Shown piece by piece: positions 1 through 8,606 of a stretch of 64,000 nucleotides of DNA. Source of the stretch: Rathayibacter oskolensis (GTDB lineage Bacteria; Actinomycetota; Actinomycetes; Actinomycetales; Microbacteriaceae). The notes beneath the pieces are model-generated. The model was not told the DNA's origin, did no database searches, and saw only the letters and a list, made by a program, of their open reading frames with translations. Position 1 is the stretch's first letter, and the number at the start of each line of letters is the position of its first letter. The DNA lies in assembly GCF_900177245.1 (NCBI RefSeq), contig NZ_FXBM01000002.1:558001-622000 (forward strand), read 5' to 3'. The translations under genes were made by a program, and so were the position numbers.

Positions 1-115
1 GCACCTCGGCGAAGAGCGCGAACCTGTTCGCCGCTCCCGGCCAGCGGAGCGCCGTGCCGTCGGCCGAGGCCGCCCGGGCCTCCCGTGCGGCACGCCGGGA
101 GCGCGCGGCGCTCAT
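1..115 (-). CDS. N-terminal fragment of an unidentified protein
   Basis: The start codon ATG (complement of 113-115) overlaps the stop of the upstream permease in an ATGA arrangement (112-115). The frame stays open to the left edge, so only about 38 residues are visible. They are basic at first and then turn towards a hydrophobic stretch (MSAARSRRAAREARA...NRFALFAEV). Translational coupling to two sugar permeases suggests a fourth member of the same uptake operon. Small membrane proteins of the DUF624 (YesL-like) type often sit in this position, but too little sequence is present to make that call. Confidence 0.6.
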   Translation of the reverse strand, partial: MSAARSRRAAREARAASADGTALRWPGAANRFALFAEV

Positions 116-1029
116 CCCTTGAGGCCCTGCGTCGCGACCCCGTCGACCAGGAAGCGCTGGAAGATGATGAAGAAGATCAGCACCGGCAGCAGCGCGAGCA
201 CCGAGACCGCGATCGTCGCACCGTAGTCGGAGGCCGACGTCTGGTCGTTGTAGACCCGCAGCGCGAGCGGCAGCGGCTGCTTCTCGGGGGTGTTCAGGTA
301 GAGCAGCGGACCGAGGAAGTCGTTCCAGCTCCAGATGAAGGCGAAGATCGACGAGGTGATGAGCGCCGGGCGGATCAGCGGGATCGTGATCGAGCCGAAG
401 ATGCGCAGGTGGCCGGCTCCGTCGATCCGCGCGGCCTCGTCGAGCTCGCGGGGCAGGTTGCGGATGAACTGGACCATCAGGAAGACGAAGAACGCCTCGG
501 TCGCGAGGAACTTGCCGATCAGCAGCGGCCAGTAGGTGTCCATCATCCCGAGCGTGCGGAAGATCGTGTACTGCGGGATGAGCAGCACGTGCATCGGCAG
601 CAGCAGCGTGCCGATCATGAGCGCGAAGTAGAGCGGGCGACCGCGGAAGTCGAGTCGCGCGAAGGCGTAGGCCGCCATCGACGACGAGATCACCACTCCG
701 ATGACGGAGCCGACCGCCAGCACCGTCGAGTTGAGGAAGAACTGCCAGAGCGGCACTCCTCCGACTCCGGCGAAGACCTTGACGAAGTTGTCGATGGTCG
801 GGTTCTGCGGCAGCAGGGAGGTCTGGCCGCCGAACTCGCTGTTGGGCTTGAACGCCGCGGCTCCCATCCAGACCAGCGGGTAGAGCACGACCGCCGTCAG
901 GACGATCATGGCCGCGACCCAGATCAGGGTGGCGGTCTTCGGCCGCTTGCGGCGGGGGCGCGTCGGCGGCGCGGGCTCGGTGAGCGCCTGCGTGTCGGCC
1001 GAGGGGAGGGTGGTGTCGAAGGTCGTCAT
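112..1029 (-). CDS. Carbohydrate ABC transporter permease (MalG-like)
   Basis: This 305-residue inner-membrane permease belongs to the binding-protein-dependent sugar importers. It has a cytoplasmic basic N-terminus (PRRKRPK), about six membrane segments and the EAA loop (ELDEAARIDGAGHLRIF) that docks onto the ATPase. It ends in the typical VDGVATQGLKG tail. The ATG overlaps the stop of the preceding permease by four bases (ATGA, 1026-1029), so the two are translationally coupled. No ATPase gene is present nearby, so a shared MsiK/UgpC-type ATPase elsewhere is likely, as is usual in actinobacteria. The substrate is not determinable, but neighbouring hydrolase genes suggest a plant-derived oligosaccharide. 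Confidence 0.93.
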   Translation of the reverse strand: MTTFDTTLPSADTQALTEPAPPTRPRRKRPKTATLIWVAAMIVLTAVVLYPLVWMGAAAFKPNSEFGGQTSLLPQNPTIDNFVKVFAGVGGVPLWQFFLNSTVLAVGSVIGVVISSSMAAYAFARLDFRGRPLYFALMIGTLLLPMHVLLIPQYTIFRTLGMMDTYWPLLIGKFLATEAFFVFLMVQFIRNLPRELDEAARIDGAGHLRIFGSITIPLIRPALITSSIFAFIWSWNDFLGPLLYLNTPEKQPLPLALRVYNDQTSASDYGATIAVSVLALLPVLIFFIIFQRFLVDGVATQGLKG

Positions 1030-2015
1030 CGCGTGTCTCCCGAGTAGTGCACCCAGCTCTTCTGGGTCTTGAACAGCACGAAGGCGAGGACGCCGACGAA
1101 CAGCAGCAGGACCCAGGCCATCGCCGAGGCGTAGCCCATCTGGTTGTTGGTGAACGCACGGGTGTAGAGGTACACCGTGTAGAAGTTCGTCGCCCCGGCC
1201 GGGCCGCCCGTGCCGTTGCCGATGATGTACGCCGAGGCGAAGACCTGGAACGCGTTGATCATCTCGAGCAGCAGGTTGAAGAAGATCACCGGCGAGAGCA
1301 TCGGCAGGGTGACGCTGCGGAACTTGCGCCAGGGTCCGGCTCCGTCGACCATCGCGGCCTCGTAGAGCTCGGCCGGGACCTGCTTGAGGCCGGCGAGGAA
1401 GATCACCATCGGTGCGCCGAACTGCCACACCGCCAGGATGATCATCATCGGCAGGATGAGCGCGGGGACGCCGACCCAGCCGCCGATGTCGAGGCCGAAG
1501 ATCTGCAGCCCGGAGTCGACGGGTCCGTCGGTCGAGAACATCGCCCGCCAGACGATGGCGATGCTGACGCTCGCGCCGATCAGCGACGGTGCGTAGAAGG
1601 CGGAGCGGAAGAACCCGGTGCCCTTCGCGCTGTAGTTCAGCAGCATCGCCACCAGCAGCGCGGCGGCCAGTTTGACCGGCGTGCCGATGAACACGTAGGC
1701 GAGCGTCAGCTGCACCGACTGCAGGAACTTGGGGTCGCCCAGGAGGCGCTCGAAGTTGCCGAGCCCGATCCACTCGGGAGACGTGAACAGGTTGTAGTCG
1801 GTGAAGGAGAAGTAGAGGGACATCAGCATCGGGCCGAGCGTGAGCCCGACGAAGCCGATGAGCCACGGCGAGAGGAATGCGTAGCCGGCCAGGGTGTCCC
1901 GCTTCGGGCGGCGTCGCGCCTCGCCTCCGGCCGGACGAGGGGTGCTCGTCCGGCCGTCGGCGGGGGCGACGCGACCGGATGCGGCGGTGCCGCTCGGGGT
2001 CGACGTCGTCGTCAT
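1026..2015 (-). CDS. Carbohydrate ABC transporter permease (MalF/UgpA-like)
   Basis: This 329-residue permease is the partner of the downstream MalG-like subunit. Around 40 polar N-terminal residues precede the first membrane segment (AFLSPWLIGFVGLTLGP). The EAA motif ELYEAAMVDGAGPWRKF marks the ATPase contact loop. A GGAAAGG ribosome-binding site lies 6 bases before the ATG. It sits 39 bp downstream of the binding-protein gene, in the standard order binding protein, permease, permease. Both subunits are expected to form the heterodimeric channel for an imported oligosaccharide. Confidence 0.93.
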   Translation of the reverse strand: MTTTSTPSGTAASGRVAPADGRTSTPRPAGGEARRRPKRDTLAGYAFLSPWLIGFVGLTLGPMLMSLYFSFTDYNLFTSPEWIGLGNFERLLGDPKFLQSVQLTLAYVFIGTPVKLAAALLVAMLLNYSAKGTGFFRSAFYAPSLIGASVSIAIVWRAMFSTDGPVDSGLQIFGLDIGGWVGVPALILPMMIILAVWQFGAPMVIFLAGLKQVPAELYEAAMVDGAGPWRKFRSVTLPMLSPVIFFNLLLEMINAFQVFASAYIIGNGTGGPAGATNFYTVYLYTRAFTNNQMGYASAMAWVLLLFVGVLAFVLFKTQKSWVHYSGDTR

Positions 2016-2054
2016 GAGGTGCCTTTCCTGGCTGCTGCACGGATCGGTGGAGGA

Positions 2055-3347
2055 TCAGTTGTCGAGCGTGACGGCGGTCTCGTCGAAGAACTGCTGCACG
2101 GCCTCGTCGACGCTGACGGCGCCGAGGCCCAGGCTGGTGCCGAGGTCGAGGAAGTTGGCCTCGATCGCGCCGTAGCCGGCGACCGGTGCGGCAGGAGCCT
2201 CGCCGATGCGGTCCTCGACCGAGTCGAGGTAGTCGGCGACCTGCTTGTCGGGGCCCTCGAGGTTCGCGCCCTCGAGCTGCTCGGACGAGGCGGGGATGCC
2301 GAGGGTCGCGCCGAAGATCTCGCCGACGTCGGGGCTGTTGATCAGGAAGTCGAGGAACGTCGCCGCCGCCTCGGGGTGCTCGGTGCTCGAGGAGATCGCC
2401 TGCATCAGGCCGACCTTCTGGTAGAGGTCCTTCGAGCCCTCATCCGCGGTGGGCGGCGCGGTCATGACGATCTCGGAGGCGCCGCTGTCGCCGATGTAGC
2501 CGCCGAGGAAGTTGCTCCAGCTCATCTCGCTCGTCGCGATGCCGGCGCCGAAGCCCGACTTGGGCAGCAGCTCCTGGAGGCGGGCGGCCGGCACGCCGGT
2601 CGTGGTGCGCATCTCGTCGCCCTGCTCCCAGAACGCCGCGAGGTCGTCCTCGGTGAAGCCGAGCTCGCCGTCCTCGGTGAACAGCTCCTTGCCGTCGGCG
2701 CGCAGCTGCAGCTCGAAGTTCTGGATGCGGCCGGTGTAGTCGGTGCCTCCGTAGACGGCGCCGCCGGTCTTCTCGGTGACGTCGGCGACGTAGGCCGCGT
2801 AGTCGTCCCAGGTGCCGCCTCCGGGGTAGGGCTCGAGGCCGTTGGCCGTCAGGAGGTCCTGGTTCTGGAAGATCGCCCAGGCGCTGTAGCCGGTGGGGAT
2901 TGCGTAGGTCGCGCCGTCGAGCTCGCCGGTCGCGAGCAGATCCTCGGAGATGGTGCTCTCGTCGACCACGCCGCCGAAGTACTCGGAGAGGTCGCCGAGC
3001 AGGCCGTTGTCGCCGTACTGGCGGAGGTAGGTGTAGTCGAACTGCATCACGTCGGGGAGCCCGCCGCCGGCCGCCTCGGTCTGGCGCTTCTCCCAGTACC
3101 CGCCGTAGTCGGTGAAGGTGGAGTTGATCGTGATGTTCGGGTACTCCTCCTCGAACAGCGCGATGGCCTCGTCGTAGCGCGCGGCGCGGTCGTCGTTGCC
3201 CCAGAAGGTGTAGTCGAGGGTGATCGGCTCGTCGGGGTCGACGGTGGCCGAGGCACCGGAGCCCCCACCGGAGCAGGCCGTCAGTCCGAGTGCGGCCGCG
3301 GCCATGACGGCCACTGCTGCGACGCGGGTGCTGTGTGTGCGGAACAT
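2055..3347 (-). CDS. Extracellular sugar-binding lipoprotein (ABC transporter)
   Basis: This 430-residue family-1 solute-binding protein begins with a lipoprotein signal peptide whose lipobox LTAC places the lipidated cysteine at residue 25, followed by a Gly/Ser linker. The mature part shows the usual binding-protein start (ITLDYTFWGNDDRAARYDEAIALF). It captures sugar outside the membrane and delivers it to the two permeases encoded directly downstream. The AAAGGA ribosome-binding site precedes the ATG. Two LacI-type palindromes lie 48-74 bp upstream, so repression in the absence of substrate is likely. Length and architecture are normal for the family. Confidence 0.94.
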   Translation of the reverse strand: MFRTHSTRVAAVAVMAAAALGLTACSGGGSGASATVDPDEPITLDYTFWGNDDRAARYDEAIALFEEEYPNITINSTFTDYGGYWEKRQTEAAGGGLPDVMQFDYTYLRQYGDNGLLGDLSEYFGGVVDESTISEDLLATGELDGATYAIPTGYSAWAIFQNQDLLTANGLEPYPGGGTWDDYAAYVADVTEKTGGAVYGGTDYTGRIQNFELQLRADGKELFTEDGELGFTEDDLAAFWEQGDEMRTTTGVPAARLQELLPKSGFGAGIATSEMSWSNFLGGYIGDSGASEIVMTAPPTADEGSKDLYQKVGLMQAISSSTEHPEAAATFLDFLINSPDVGEIFGATLGIPASSEQLEGANLEGPDKQVADYLDSVEDRIGEAPAAPVAGYGAIEANFLDLGTSLGLGAVSVDEAVQQFFDETAVTLDN

Positions 3348-3394
3348 CTTCGTCCTTTCGAGAACATCATTGTTTCGAACCCCGACGCGCCTGT

Positions 3395-3420
3395 GAAACG
3401 TTTCGGGAAAGCGTTTGCCC
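3395..3420. promoter_or_regulatory. Twin LacI-type operator upstream of sugar-binding protein gene
   Basis: Two adjacent boxes are visible: the perfect palindrome GAAACGTTTC at 3395-3404 and GGGAAAGCGTTTGCCC at 3405-3420. Both have the central CG and flanking A/T runs that LacI-family repressors recognise. They sit in the 99-bp gap before the minus-strand binding-protein gene. No LacI gene is adjacent, so the cognate repressor is unknown. Confidence 0.65.
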
Positions 3421-3446
3421 TAAAGTACGTCGCCGCCGTGACGGCG

Positions 3447-4487
3447 TCAAGCGCCGATTGCGCAACCGTCAGGGCGAGGGCCGCCGGCAGCCTCCCGAGG
3501 CTGTGCGTGCACGGGAGCGGCGACTGCGTCACCGGAGCAGACGAGCACGCCGTCGACGACCGTGAGCACGGCCGAGCGGATGTGCGAACGGCGCCGCGAC
3601 GCAGTCGGCGGCATGTCCGCGAGCTCGACCCCGTCCCACTTCGGATGCGTGAAGTAGACGACCAGGGCGCGATCGTGGCCGAGCGGCACGACATCGGCGT
3701 GCCGGGCGGCGACCGGAGCGCCGTCGGCCGTCCGCTCGGGCGCGGTGAGGATCAGCCCCTCGGCCTCCCGCTGACGCCGCCACTCGGTCGCGCCGTCGGG
3801 CGAGTGGTGCACGGCGAGCCCGCGCCACTCGTCGACGATCATCCAGAAGCGGCCGGACAGCTCGAACACCTTCGGCCCCTCGTGCGGACGCCCGTCGATC
3901 GCCACGCCCTCCACGTGCCAGGAGGACGGATCGGCTGGGTCGTCGCTGACGGCGACGCCGGTGGTCGAGCCCCGCCGCTCGTCCTTGAACCAGAGCCGCC
4001 ACCGGCCGTCGCCGGTCCGAGCGACGGCGGCGTCGATGACGCGATCGGAGCCGAGGTCGATCTCGCCGCGCGGTCGCCAGCGCACGAGGTCCTCGCTGTC
4101 GAACACGGCGATGGCCGCCCGGCCGCTCCAGTCGTCCGGCGTGCCGTCGATCCGGGTCACGAACATCTGCCAGCGGTCGCCGATGCGGACGATGTCCGGG
4201 GCCCAGAGCGTGGCGGGATCGGCGCTGAGGCCGGCGTCCAGCCCGGCGACCGTGCCGCGGTAGCGCCAGCTCGCCCCGCCGTCGGTCGAGGCGGCGACGC
4301 CGATCCGGCTGCCGTGCACCCACTGCACCCCCGGCAGATCGAGGGAGGCGCGTCGCTGCGTGTAGAAGAGCAGCCACTCGCCGCGTAGGGGGTCGGCGAC
4401 CAGCACCGGGTCCGTCGGCCCGTCGAGGACGGGATCGCGGTAGGGCTCGGCGAAGGCGTCGTCGCGCAGCGGCAGTGGTCGGCTCAC
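3447..4487 (-). CDS. GH43-like glycoside hydrolase (beta-propeller)
   Basis: This 346-residue protein has repeated blade-like segments with the motifs DPVLVADPLRGEWLLFYTQR, LWAPDIVRIGDRWQMFVTR and GPKVFELSGRFWMIVDEW, which resemble the five-bladed propeller of GH43/GH32/GH117-type glycosidases. There is no signal peptide, so it is probably cytoplasmic and acts on imported oligosaccharides. Its GTG start overlaps the stop of the upstream DUF6807-type gene (GTGA, 4484-4487), so the two are translationally coupled. The catalytic acids cannot be assigned with certainty by eye. A non-hydrolytic propeller is the main alternative. Confidence 0.75.
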   Translation of the reverse strand: MSRPLPLRDDAFAEPYRDPVLDGPTDPVLVADPLRGEWLLFYTQRRASLDLPGVQWVHGSRIGVAASTDGGASWRYRGTVAGLDAGLSADPATLWAPDIVRIGDRWQMFVTRIDGTPDDWSGRAAIAVFDSEDLVRWRPRGEIDLGSDRVIDAAVARTGDGRWRLWFKDERRGSTTGVAVSDDPADPSSWHVEGVAIDGRPHEGPKVFELSGRFWMIVDEWRGLAVHHSPDGATEWRRQREAEGLILTAPERTADGAPVAARHADVVPLGHDRALVVYFTHPKWDGVELADMPPTASRRRSHIRSAVLTVVDGVLVCSGDAVAAPVHAQPREAAGGPRPDGCAIGA

Positions 4488-5293
4488 GCGAGCGCCGCCG
4501 TGATGCCGGCGGCGTCGAGCGGGCCGTCGGCGAGCACGACCCGCCAGCTCCAGCGCGCCGGCCCCTCGAGAGGCCACTCGCGGTGGAAGAACGGGGCGGC
4601 GCCGAGCATCGGGGTCGCCCCGGTGCGCACGAACCAGGGCGACGGAGTGACGGGGTTCGCCGGGGAGGCGGCGATCGCCACGGTCGCGGCGCCGGTCGAG
4701 AGCGCGAGCCACGGCGACTCGGCGCCCATCGCCGCCTCCGGCGTCGTCGCGCCCTCGGGAGTCAGGACGAGTGCCGCCCCGAACGCCGAGGTGAGCCGGA
4801 GGAGGAGCCCGCCGTAGCCCGCTCCGGGGCGGCCCGCGGTCGTCGGCGAGCCGAATCGCAGGCCGTCGACGACGGGGCTCCACTCGCTCGCGATCGTCAG
4901 CACCGCCGCCCCCGCGCCGGGCCGGTGCACCGAGTGGCTCCGCCGCTCGCGCAGCAGCAGCCTCCCGGAGGCGTCGATCCAGCCGAGATCCAGCGTCGAG
5001 CCGTCCTGCGCGAGCACGCGCTGCGAGCCGTTGTTGTCGAGCTGCCGGTACCCCTCCCCGGCGACCCAGGTCACACCGCCCCAGAAGTTCGCGTCGACCC
5101 GCTCGTCGCTGATGCTCAGGTTCGCGACGGCCAGCGACAGGCCGAGGTGCCAGTCGTGATCCGGCGGGCGCAGGTCCGAGACGACGACGCCGCCGGGCGT
5201 CGAGACCGGGTGCAGGTAGGGGCGGGGGGAGTCGCGGGCCGGGGTGCGGGGGTCCTCGATGACGAGGGTCGCGATCCCGTCGTCCAGGATCAC
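4484..5293 (-). CDS. PmoA-family (DUF6807) protein
   Basis: This 269-residue protein matches my recollection of the DUF6807/PmoA family, which is common in carbohydrate-catabolic operons. Features are an early PRPYLHPVSTPGGVVVSDLRP segment, a DHDWHLGLSLAVANL stretch rich in His and Asp, and an FWGGVTWV motif. Such proteins are often annotated as methane oxygenase PmoA, which is misleading; the biochemical role is not established. It starts at GTG overlapping the dehydrogenase stop (GTGA, 5290-5293) and is itself coupled to the GH43-like gene. The three genes therefore form a tight catabolic unit. Confidence 0.72.
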   Translation of the reverse strand: MILDDGIATLVIEDPRTPARDSPRPYLHPVSTPGGVVVSDLRPPDHDWHLGLSLAVANLSISDERVDANFWGGVTWVAGEGYRQLDNNGSQRVLAQDGSTLDLGWIDASGRLLLRERRSHSVHRPGAGAAVLTIASEWSPVVDGLRFGSPTTAGRPGAGYGGLLLRLTSAFGAALVLTPEGATTPEAAMGAESPWLALSTGAATVAIAASPANPVTPSPWFVRTGATPMLGAAPFFHREWPLEGPARWSWRVVLADGPLDAAGITAALA

Positions 5294-6387
5294 CGCGGCT
5301 CCCGGCGGAGGTCGACCACGTCGGCGCGCGCGGCCGTGCGCAGCGCCGGATCGGTCCGGAGCTCCTCGATCCGCACCGGTCCGCCGCGGCGGGTCGAGAG
5401 GTAGAGCGCGACCACGAGCTCCAGCGAGCGGGTCGGCGCGTCGGCGACAGCGGGCAGCGGCTCTCCGGAGCGGAAGGAGGCGTAGACGGCGTCGAGATAG
5501 GCCGCGTGGCCGCTCGGCACCTCGTCGGGCGGGAACGCCCAGCCCGCGGTCTCCACCGCGTCGACGTGCGGCGCGGGGGTGATCCGCCAGTGGGCGTGCC
5601 CGTGCCCGTAGAGGTGCTCGAGCTCGATCGTGGCGCGCTCGGTGTCGATGCGGATCGCACTCGACTCGCGGGGCGACACCGCGCTCGTGAGCACCGAGGC
5701 GACGGCGCCGGAGGCGAAGCGGAGCACGGCCGTCGAGACGTCCTCCGTCTCGATGTCGCGGCCGAGGCGCCAGGCCTGCCCCGACACCTCGTCGACGTCG
5801 CCGAGCAGGTGTGCGAGCAGGTCGAGCTGGTGGATGCCGTGACCGAAGGTCGTGCCTCCCCCCTCCGTCTCCCAGCGGCCCCGCCACGGCGCCGCGAAGT
5901 AGTCGTCGTCGCGGTACCAGAGGGTGTCGCAGCGCGCGACGAGCGGGCGGCCCAGTGCGCCCGAGCGGAGCAGGGCGCGCGTGTGCGCGGCGGCGGTGCC
6001 GGTGCGCTGCTGGAAGACCACGGCGAGGCGGCGACCCGCCTGCTCGGCCGCGGCGAGCATCCGGTCGACCTCGGCGAGGGAGAGGGCCGGCGGCTTCTCG
6101 ACGACGACGTGCGCGCCGAGGGCGAAGGCGGCCTCGGCCTGCTCGGCGTGCACCCCCGGTGGCGTGCAGAGGTGCAGCACGTCGACCTCGGGGAGGTCGG
6201 CGAACGACGTGCCCGAGGTCGCGATGCCGTACTGCGCGGCGAACGCGCGCGCCCGGTCGGCGTCGGTGTCGATCGCGGCGACGAGGCGGGCATCGCGGCG
6301 GCCCGTCAGGGCGGCGGCGTGCAAGTGGGCGACGCCTCCGGTGCCGACGATGCCGACCAGGAGCGGCGGAGGAGTGTCGGCGTCCAT
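5290..6387 (-). CDS. Gfo/Idh/MocA family NAD(P)-dependent oxidoreductase
   Basis: This 365-residue dehydrogenase starts with a Rossmann fingerprint (GIVGTGGVAHLHAAAL, residues 12-27). It contains the family EKP motif (VVEKPPALS) carrying the substrate-site lysine and a C-terminal alpha/beta domain with GHGIHQLDLLAHLLGD histidines. Such enzymes oxidise or reduce sugar or inositol hydroxyls. It is the first gene of the coupled group that continues with the DUF6807-type and GH43-like proteins. A LacI-type box at 6451-6464 lies about 65 bp upstream, between this gene and the divergent ABC exporter. The sugar specificity is not determinable. Confidence 0.92.
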   Translation of the reverse strand: MDADTPPPLLVGIVGTGGVAHLHAAALTGRRDARLVAAIDTDADRARAFAAQYGIATSGTSFADLPEVDVLHLCTPPGVHAEQAEAAFALGAHVVVEKPPALSLAEVDRMLAAAEQAGRRLAVVFQQRTGTAAAHTRALLRSGALGRPLVARCDTLWYRDDDYFAAPWRGRWETEGGGTTFGHGIHQLDLLAHLLGDVDEVSGQAWRLGRDIETEDVSTAVLRFASGAVASVLTSAVSPRESSAIRIDTERATIELEHLYGHGHAHWRITPAPHVDAVETAGWAFPPDEVPSGHAAYLDAVYASFRSGEPLPAVADAPTRSLELVVALYLSTRRGGPVRIEELRTDPALRTAARADVVDLRREPR

Positions 6388-6450
6388 GAGCGTCCTCGCG
6401 GGTCGGGCGACGGCGCGGGGTGCGCTCGCCGGGCCCCTGCACCCTAGCTC

Positions 6451-6488
6451 GGAAAACGCTTGCCCGCCATCTGCTCGAGGGATAGTGT
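6451..6488 (+). promoter_or_regulatory. LacI-type operator overlapping ABC exporter promoter
   Basis: GGAAAACGCTTGCC (6451-6464) is a LacI-type palindrome close to the 3406-3420 box. It overlaps a plausible -35 element TTGCCC (6460-6465). Seventeen bases later comes the -10-like TAGTGT (6483-6488). The GTG start at 6495 lies 6 bases beyond the -10, so the transcript may be leaderless. The box also lies upstream of the divergent dehydrogenase gene and could control both directions. Confidence 0.6.
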
Positions 6489-6494
6489 CGATGC

Positions 6495-8264
6495 GTGAGA
6501 GAACCCCGCGCCTCCGCCGCCCCCCTCGAGATCGACAGGCACCGGCCCGCGCGGTCGGCCCTGGGCCTGCTCGGCCGCTACCGGCGCCGGATCGTCGTCG
6601 CGGTCCTGTTCTTCGCCGTGAAGGACACTCCGCTCTGGCTGCTGCCGGTCGTCACGGGCGCGATCATCGACGTCGTCGTGGCGGGAGGGCCGCCCTCGAC
6701 GCTGTGGCTCTGGACCGCGATCGCCCTGATCGCGCTGCTGCAGAACTACCCGAACCACGTGATGTACACCCGGCTCTACATGAGCGCCGTCCGCCAGACC
6801 GGCACGGACCTGCGCAATGCGCTCGCGGAGCGGCTCCAGAACCTCTCGATCGGGTTCCACACCCGCGCGAGCTCGTCGATCGTGCAGACGAAGGTCGTCC
6901 GCGACGTCGAGAACGTCGAGACGATGCTGCAGCAGGTCGCGCATCCGCTGCTCTCGGCCGTGATGGTCGCGATCGGCGCCGTGGTGATGACGGCCCTGAA
7001 CGTGCCGGAGTTCCTCCCCGTCTACGCCCTGGCCATCCCGCTGGCGGTGCTGCTGCGCGCGTTCCTCAGCGCCCGCTCGCGGCGGGGCAACGAGCTGTTC
7101 CGCCGCGAGGTGGAGCAGTTCTCGGCCCGGGTCGGCGAGATGGCGACCCTCATCCCGATCACGCGGGCCCACGGGCTCGAGCGCACGGCGGTCGATCGGG
7201 TCGCCGCGGGCGCCGAGGGCGTGCGGTCGGCCGGCTACAGCCTCGACCTCTTGAACGGACGCTTCGCGTCGCTGTCGTGGGTGGGCCTGCAGCTGCTCGG
7301 AGTCGGCTGCCTCGTCGCCGCCGCGTGGGCGTCGATCAGCGGATGGATCCCGATCAGCGCGGGCCAGGTGGTGCTGCTGAGCTCCTACTTCGCCCTGCTC
7401 ACCGGGGCCGTGACGAATCTGCTGATGCTGCTGCCGACCATCGCGAAGGGGACGGAGTCGGTGCGCTCGATCGGCGAGCTCCTGCAGGATCCCGACCTCG
7501 AGCACAACGAGGGCAAGGCGCGGGTCGACGAGGTGCGCGGAGCGATCCGCCTCGACCACGTCGGCTACCGCTACGACGATCGGACCGCCGCGATCGACGA
7601 CGTCGAGCTCGACGTGCGGCCGGGCGAGACGATCGCGTTCGTGGGCTCCTCCGGCTCGGGCAAGTCGACGATGCTCAACCTCGTGCTGGGCTTCCTGCGG
7701 CCCACGAGCGGCCGCATCCTCCTCGACGGACGCGACGCCGAGACTCTGGACCTGCGCAGCGTCCGCCGCTTCGTCTCGGTCGTGCCGCAGGACTCGGTGC
7801 TGTTCGAGGGCTCGATCCGCGAGAACGTCGCCTACGGACTCGGCGCTGTCCGCGACGACCGGGTCACCGCGGCGCTCCGGGACGCGAACGCGCTCGACTT
7901 CGTGCGGGCCCTCCCCGAGGGCTGGGACACCGTCGTCGGCGAGCGCGGCGCGCGGCTCTCGGGTGGGCAGCGTCAGCGCATCGCGATCGCCAGGGCGCTC
8001 GTCCGCGATCCCCGCGTGCTCGTGCTCGACGAGGCCACGAGTGCGCTCGACCCCGAGGCGGAGGCGCTGGTGCGCGAGGCGCTCGAGCGCCTGATGCGGG
8101 GACGGACGACGCTGGTCGTGGCGCACCGGCTCTCGACCGTCCGCTCCGCCGATCGCATCGTGGTGCTCGAGCACGGCCGCATCGTCGAGATCGGCGGGCA
8201 CGCCGAACTGCTCGCCGCGGGCGGCCGCTACGCCGTGCTGCACGCGGTGCAGGCCGGCGCCTGA
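6495..8264 (+). CDS. ABC exporter, fused membrane and ATPase domains
   Basis: This 589-residue half-transporter has an N-terminal six-helix exporter domain (about residues 30-330) fused to an ATPase. The ATPase has Walker A GSSGSGKST (about 384-392), the signature LSGGQRQRI (about 487), Walker B VLVLDEATSA (about 508) and the H-loop VVAHRLS. It would work as a homodimer to export lipids, peptides or drugs. The start is a GTG six bases after a -10-like element, with no separate ribosome-binding site in a leader, so a leaderless mRNA is likely. A LacI-type operator covers its -35 region, which suggests co-control with the adjacent sugar genes. The substrate is unknown. Confidence 0.93.
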   Translation: MREPRASAAPLEIDRHRPARSALGLLGRYRRRIVVAVLFFAVKDTPLWLLPVVTGAIIDVVVAGGPPSTLWLWTAIALIALLQNYPNHVMYTRLYMSAVRQTGTDLRNALAERLQNLSIGFHTRASSSIVQTKVVRDVENVETMLQQVAHPLLSAVMVAIGAVVMTALNVPEFLPVYALAIPLAVLLRAFLSARSRRGNELFRREVEQFSARVGEMATLIPITRAHGLERTAVDRVAAGAEGVRSAGYSLDLLNGRFASLSWVGLQLLGVGCLVAAAWASISGWIPISAGQVVLLSSYFALLTGAVTNLLMLLPTIAKGTESVRSIGELLQDPDLEHNEGKARVDEVRGAIRLDHVGYRYDDRTAAIDDVELDVRPGETIAFVGSSGSGKSTMLNLVLGFLRPTSGRILLDGRDAETLDLRSVRRFVSVVPQDSVLFEGSIRENVAYGLGAVRDDRVTAALRDANALDFVRALPEGWDTVVGERGARLSGGQRQRIAIARALVRDPRVLVLDEATSALDPEAEALVREALERLMRGRTTLVVAHRLSTVRSADRIVVLEHGRIVEIGGHAELLAAGGRYAVLHAVQAGA

Positions 8265-8285
8265 CTCCGCCCGCCCCGCCCCGCG

Positions 8286-8606
8286 TCACTCGAGGTGGAA
8301 GTACTCCTCGAGGCGCACCATCGAGCGGTCGGGGTGGCCGGAGTCGTCGAAGTACTCCGCCATCGTGTCCTGCCAGCGGGTGTTGACCTCCTTCTCGGCC
8401 ATGCGCGCCCGCGCCAGCTCGAAGTCGTCGGTCTCGAGGTACCCGACGATCAGGCCGTCGCTCTCGCGGATGAAGAGGGAGTAGTCCGACCAGCCGGTCT
8501 CGCGGAGCGCCTCCCGCATCTCGGGCCAGACCGTCTCGTGGGCGGCGAGGTAGTCGGCGATCCGGTCCTTCTTGAGCTGCATGGTGAAGCAGACGCGTTG
8601 TGTCAT
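8286..8606 (-). CDS. rhaM: L-rhamnose mutarotase
   Basis: This 106-residue protein of the DUF718/RhaM family interconverts alpha and beta anomers of L-rhamnose. Its start MTQRVCFTMQLKKDRIADYLAAH and the motif HETVWPEM, containing the conserved His (about residue 23), are typical. The dimeric alpha/beta-barrel family is about 104 residues long, which fits. The ATG overlaps the stop of the GH42 gene (ATGA, 8603-8606), so it is co-translated with a beta-galactosidase. Pairing with a galactosidase rather than rhamnose isomerase suggests action on a rhamnose-containing glycan. Confidence 0.93.
   Translation of the reverse strand: MTQRVCFTMQLKKDRIADYLAAHETVWPEMREALRETGWSDYSLFIRESDGLIVGYLETDDFELARARMAEKEVNTRWQDTMAEYFDDSGHPDRSMVRLEEYFHLE

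Noticed and set aside
1047-4388. Long plus-strand open frame (over 1100 codons)
   Set aside because: It is antisense to the sugar ABC operon. The product is a low-complexity Arg/Glu/Val/Asp-rich sequence typical of the shadow frame in high-GC DNA.
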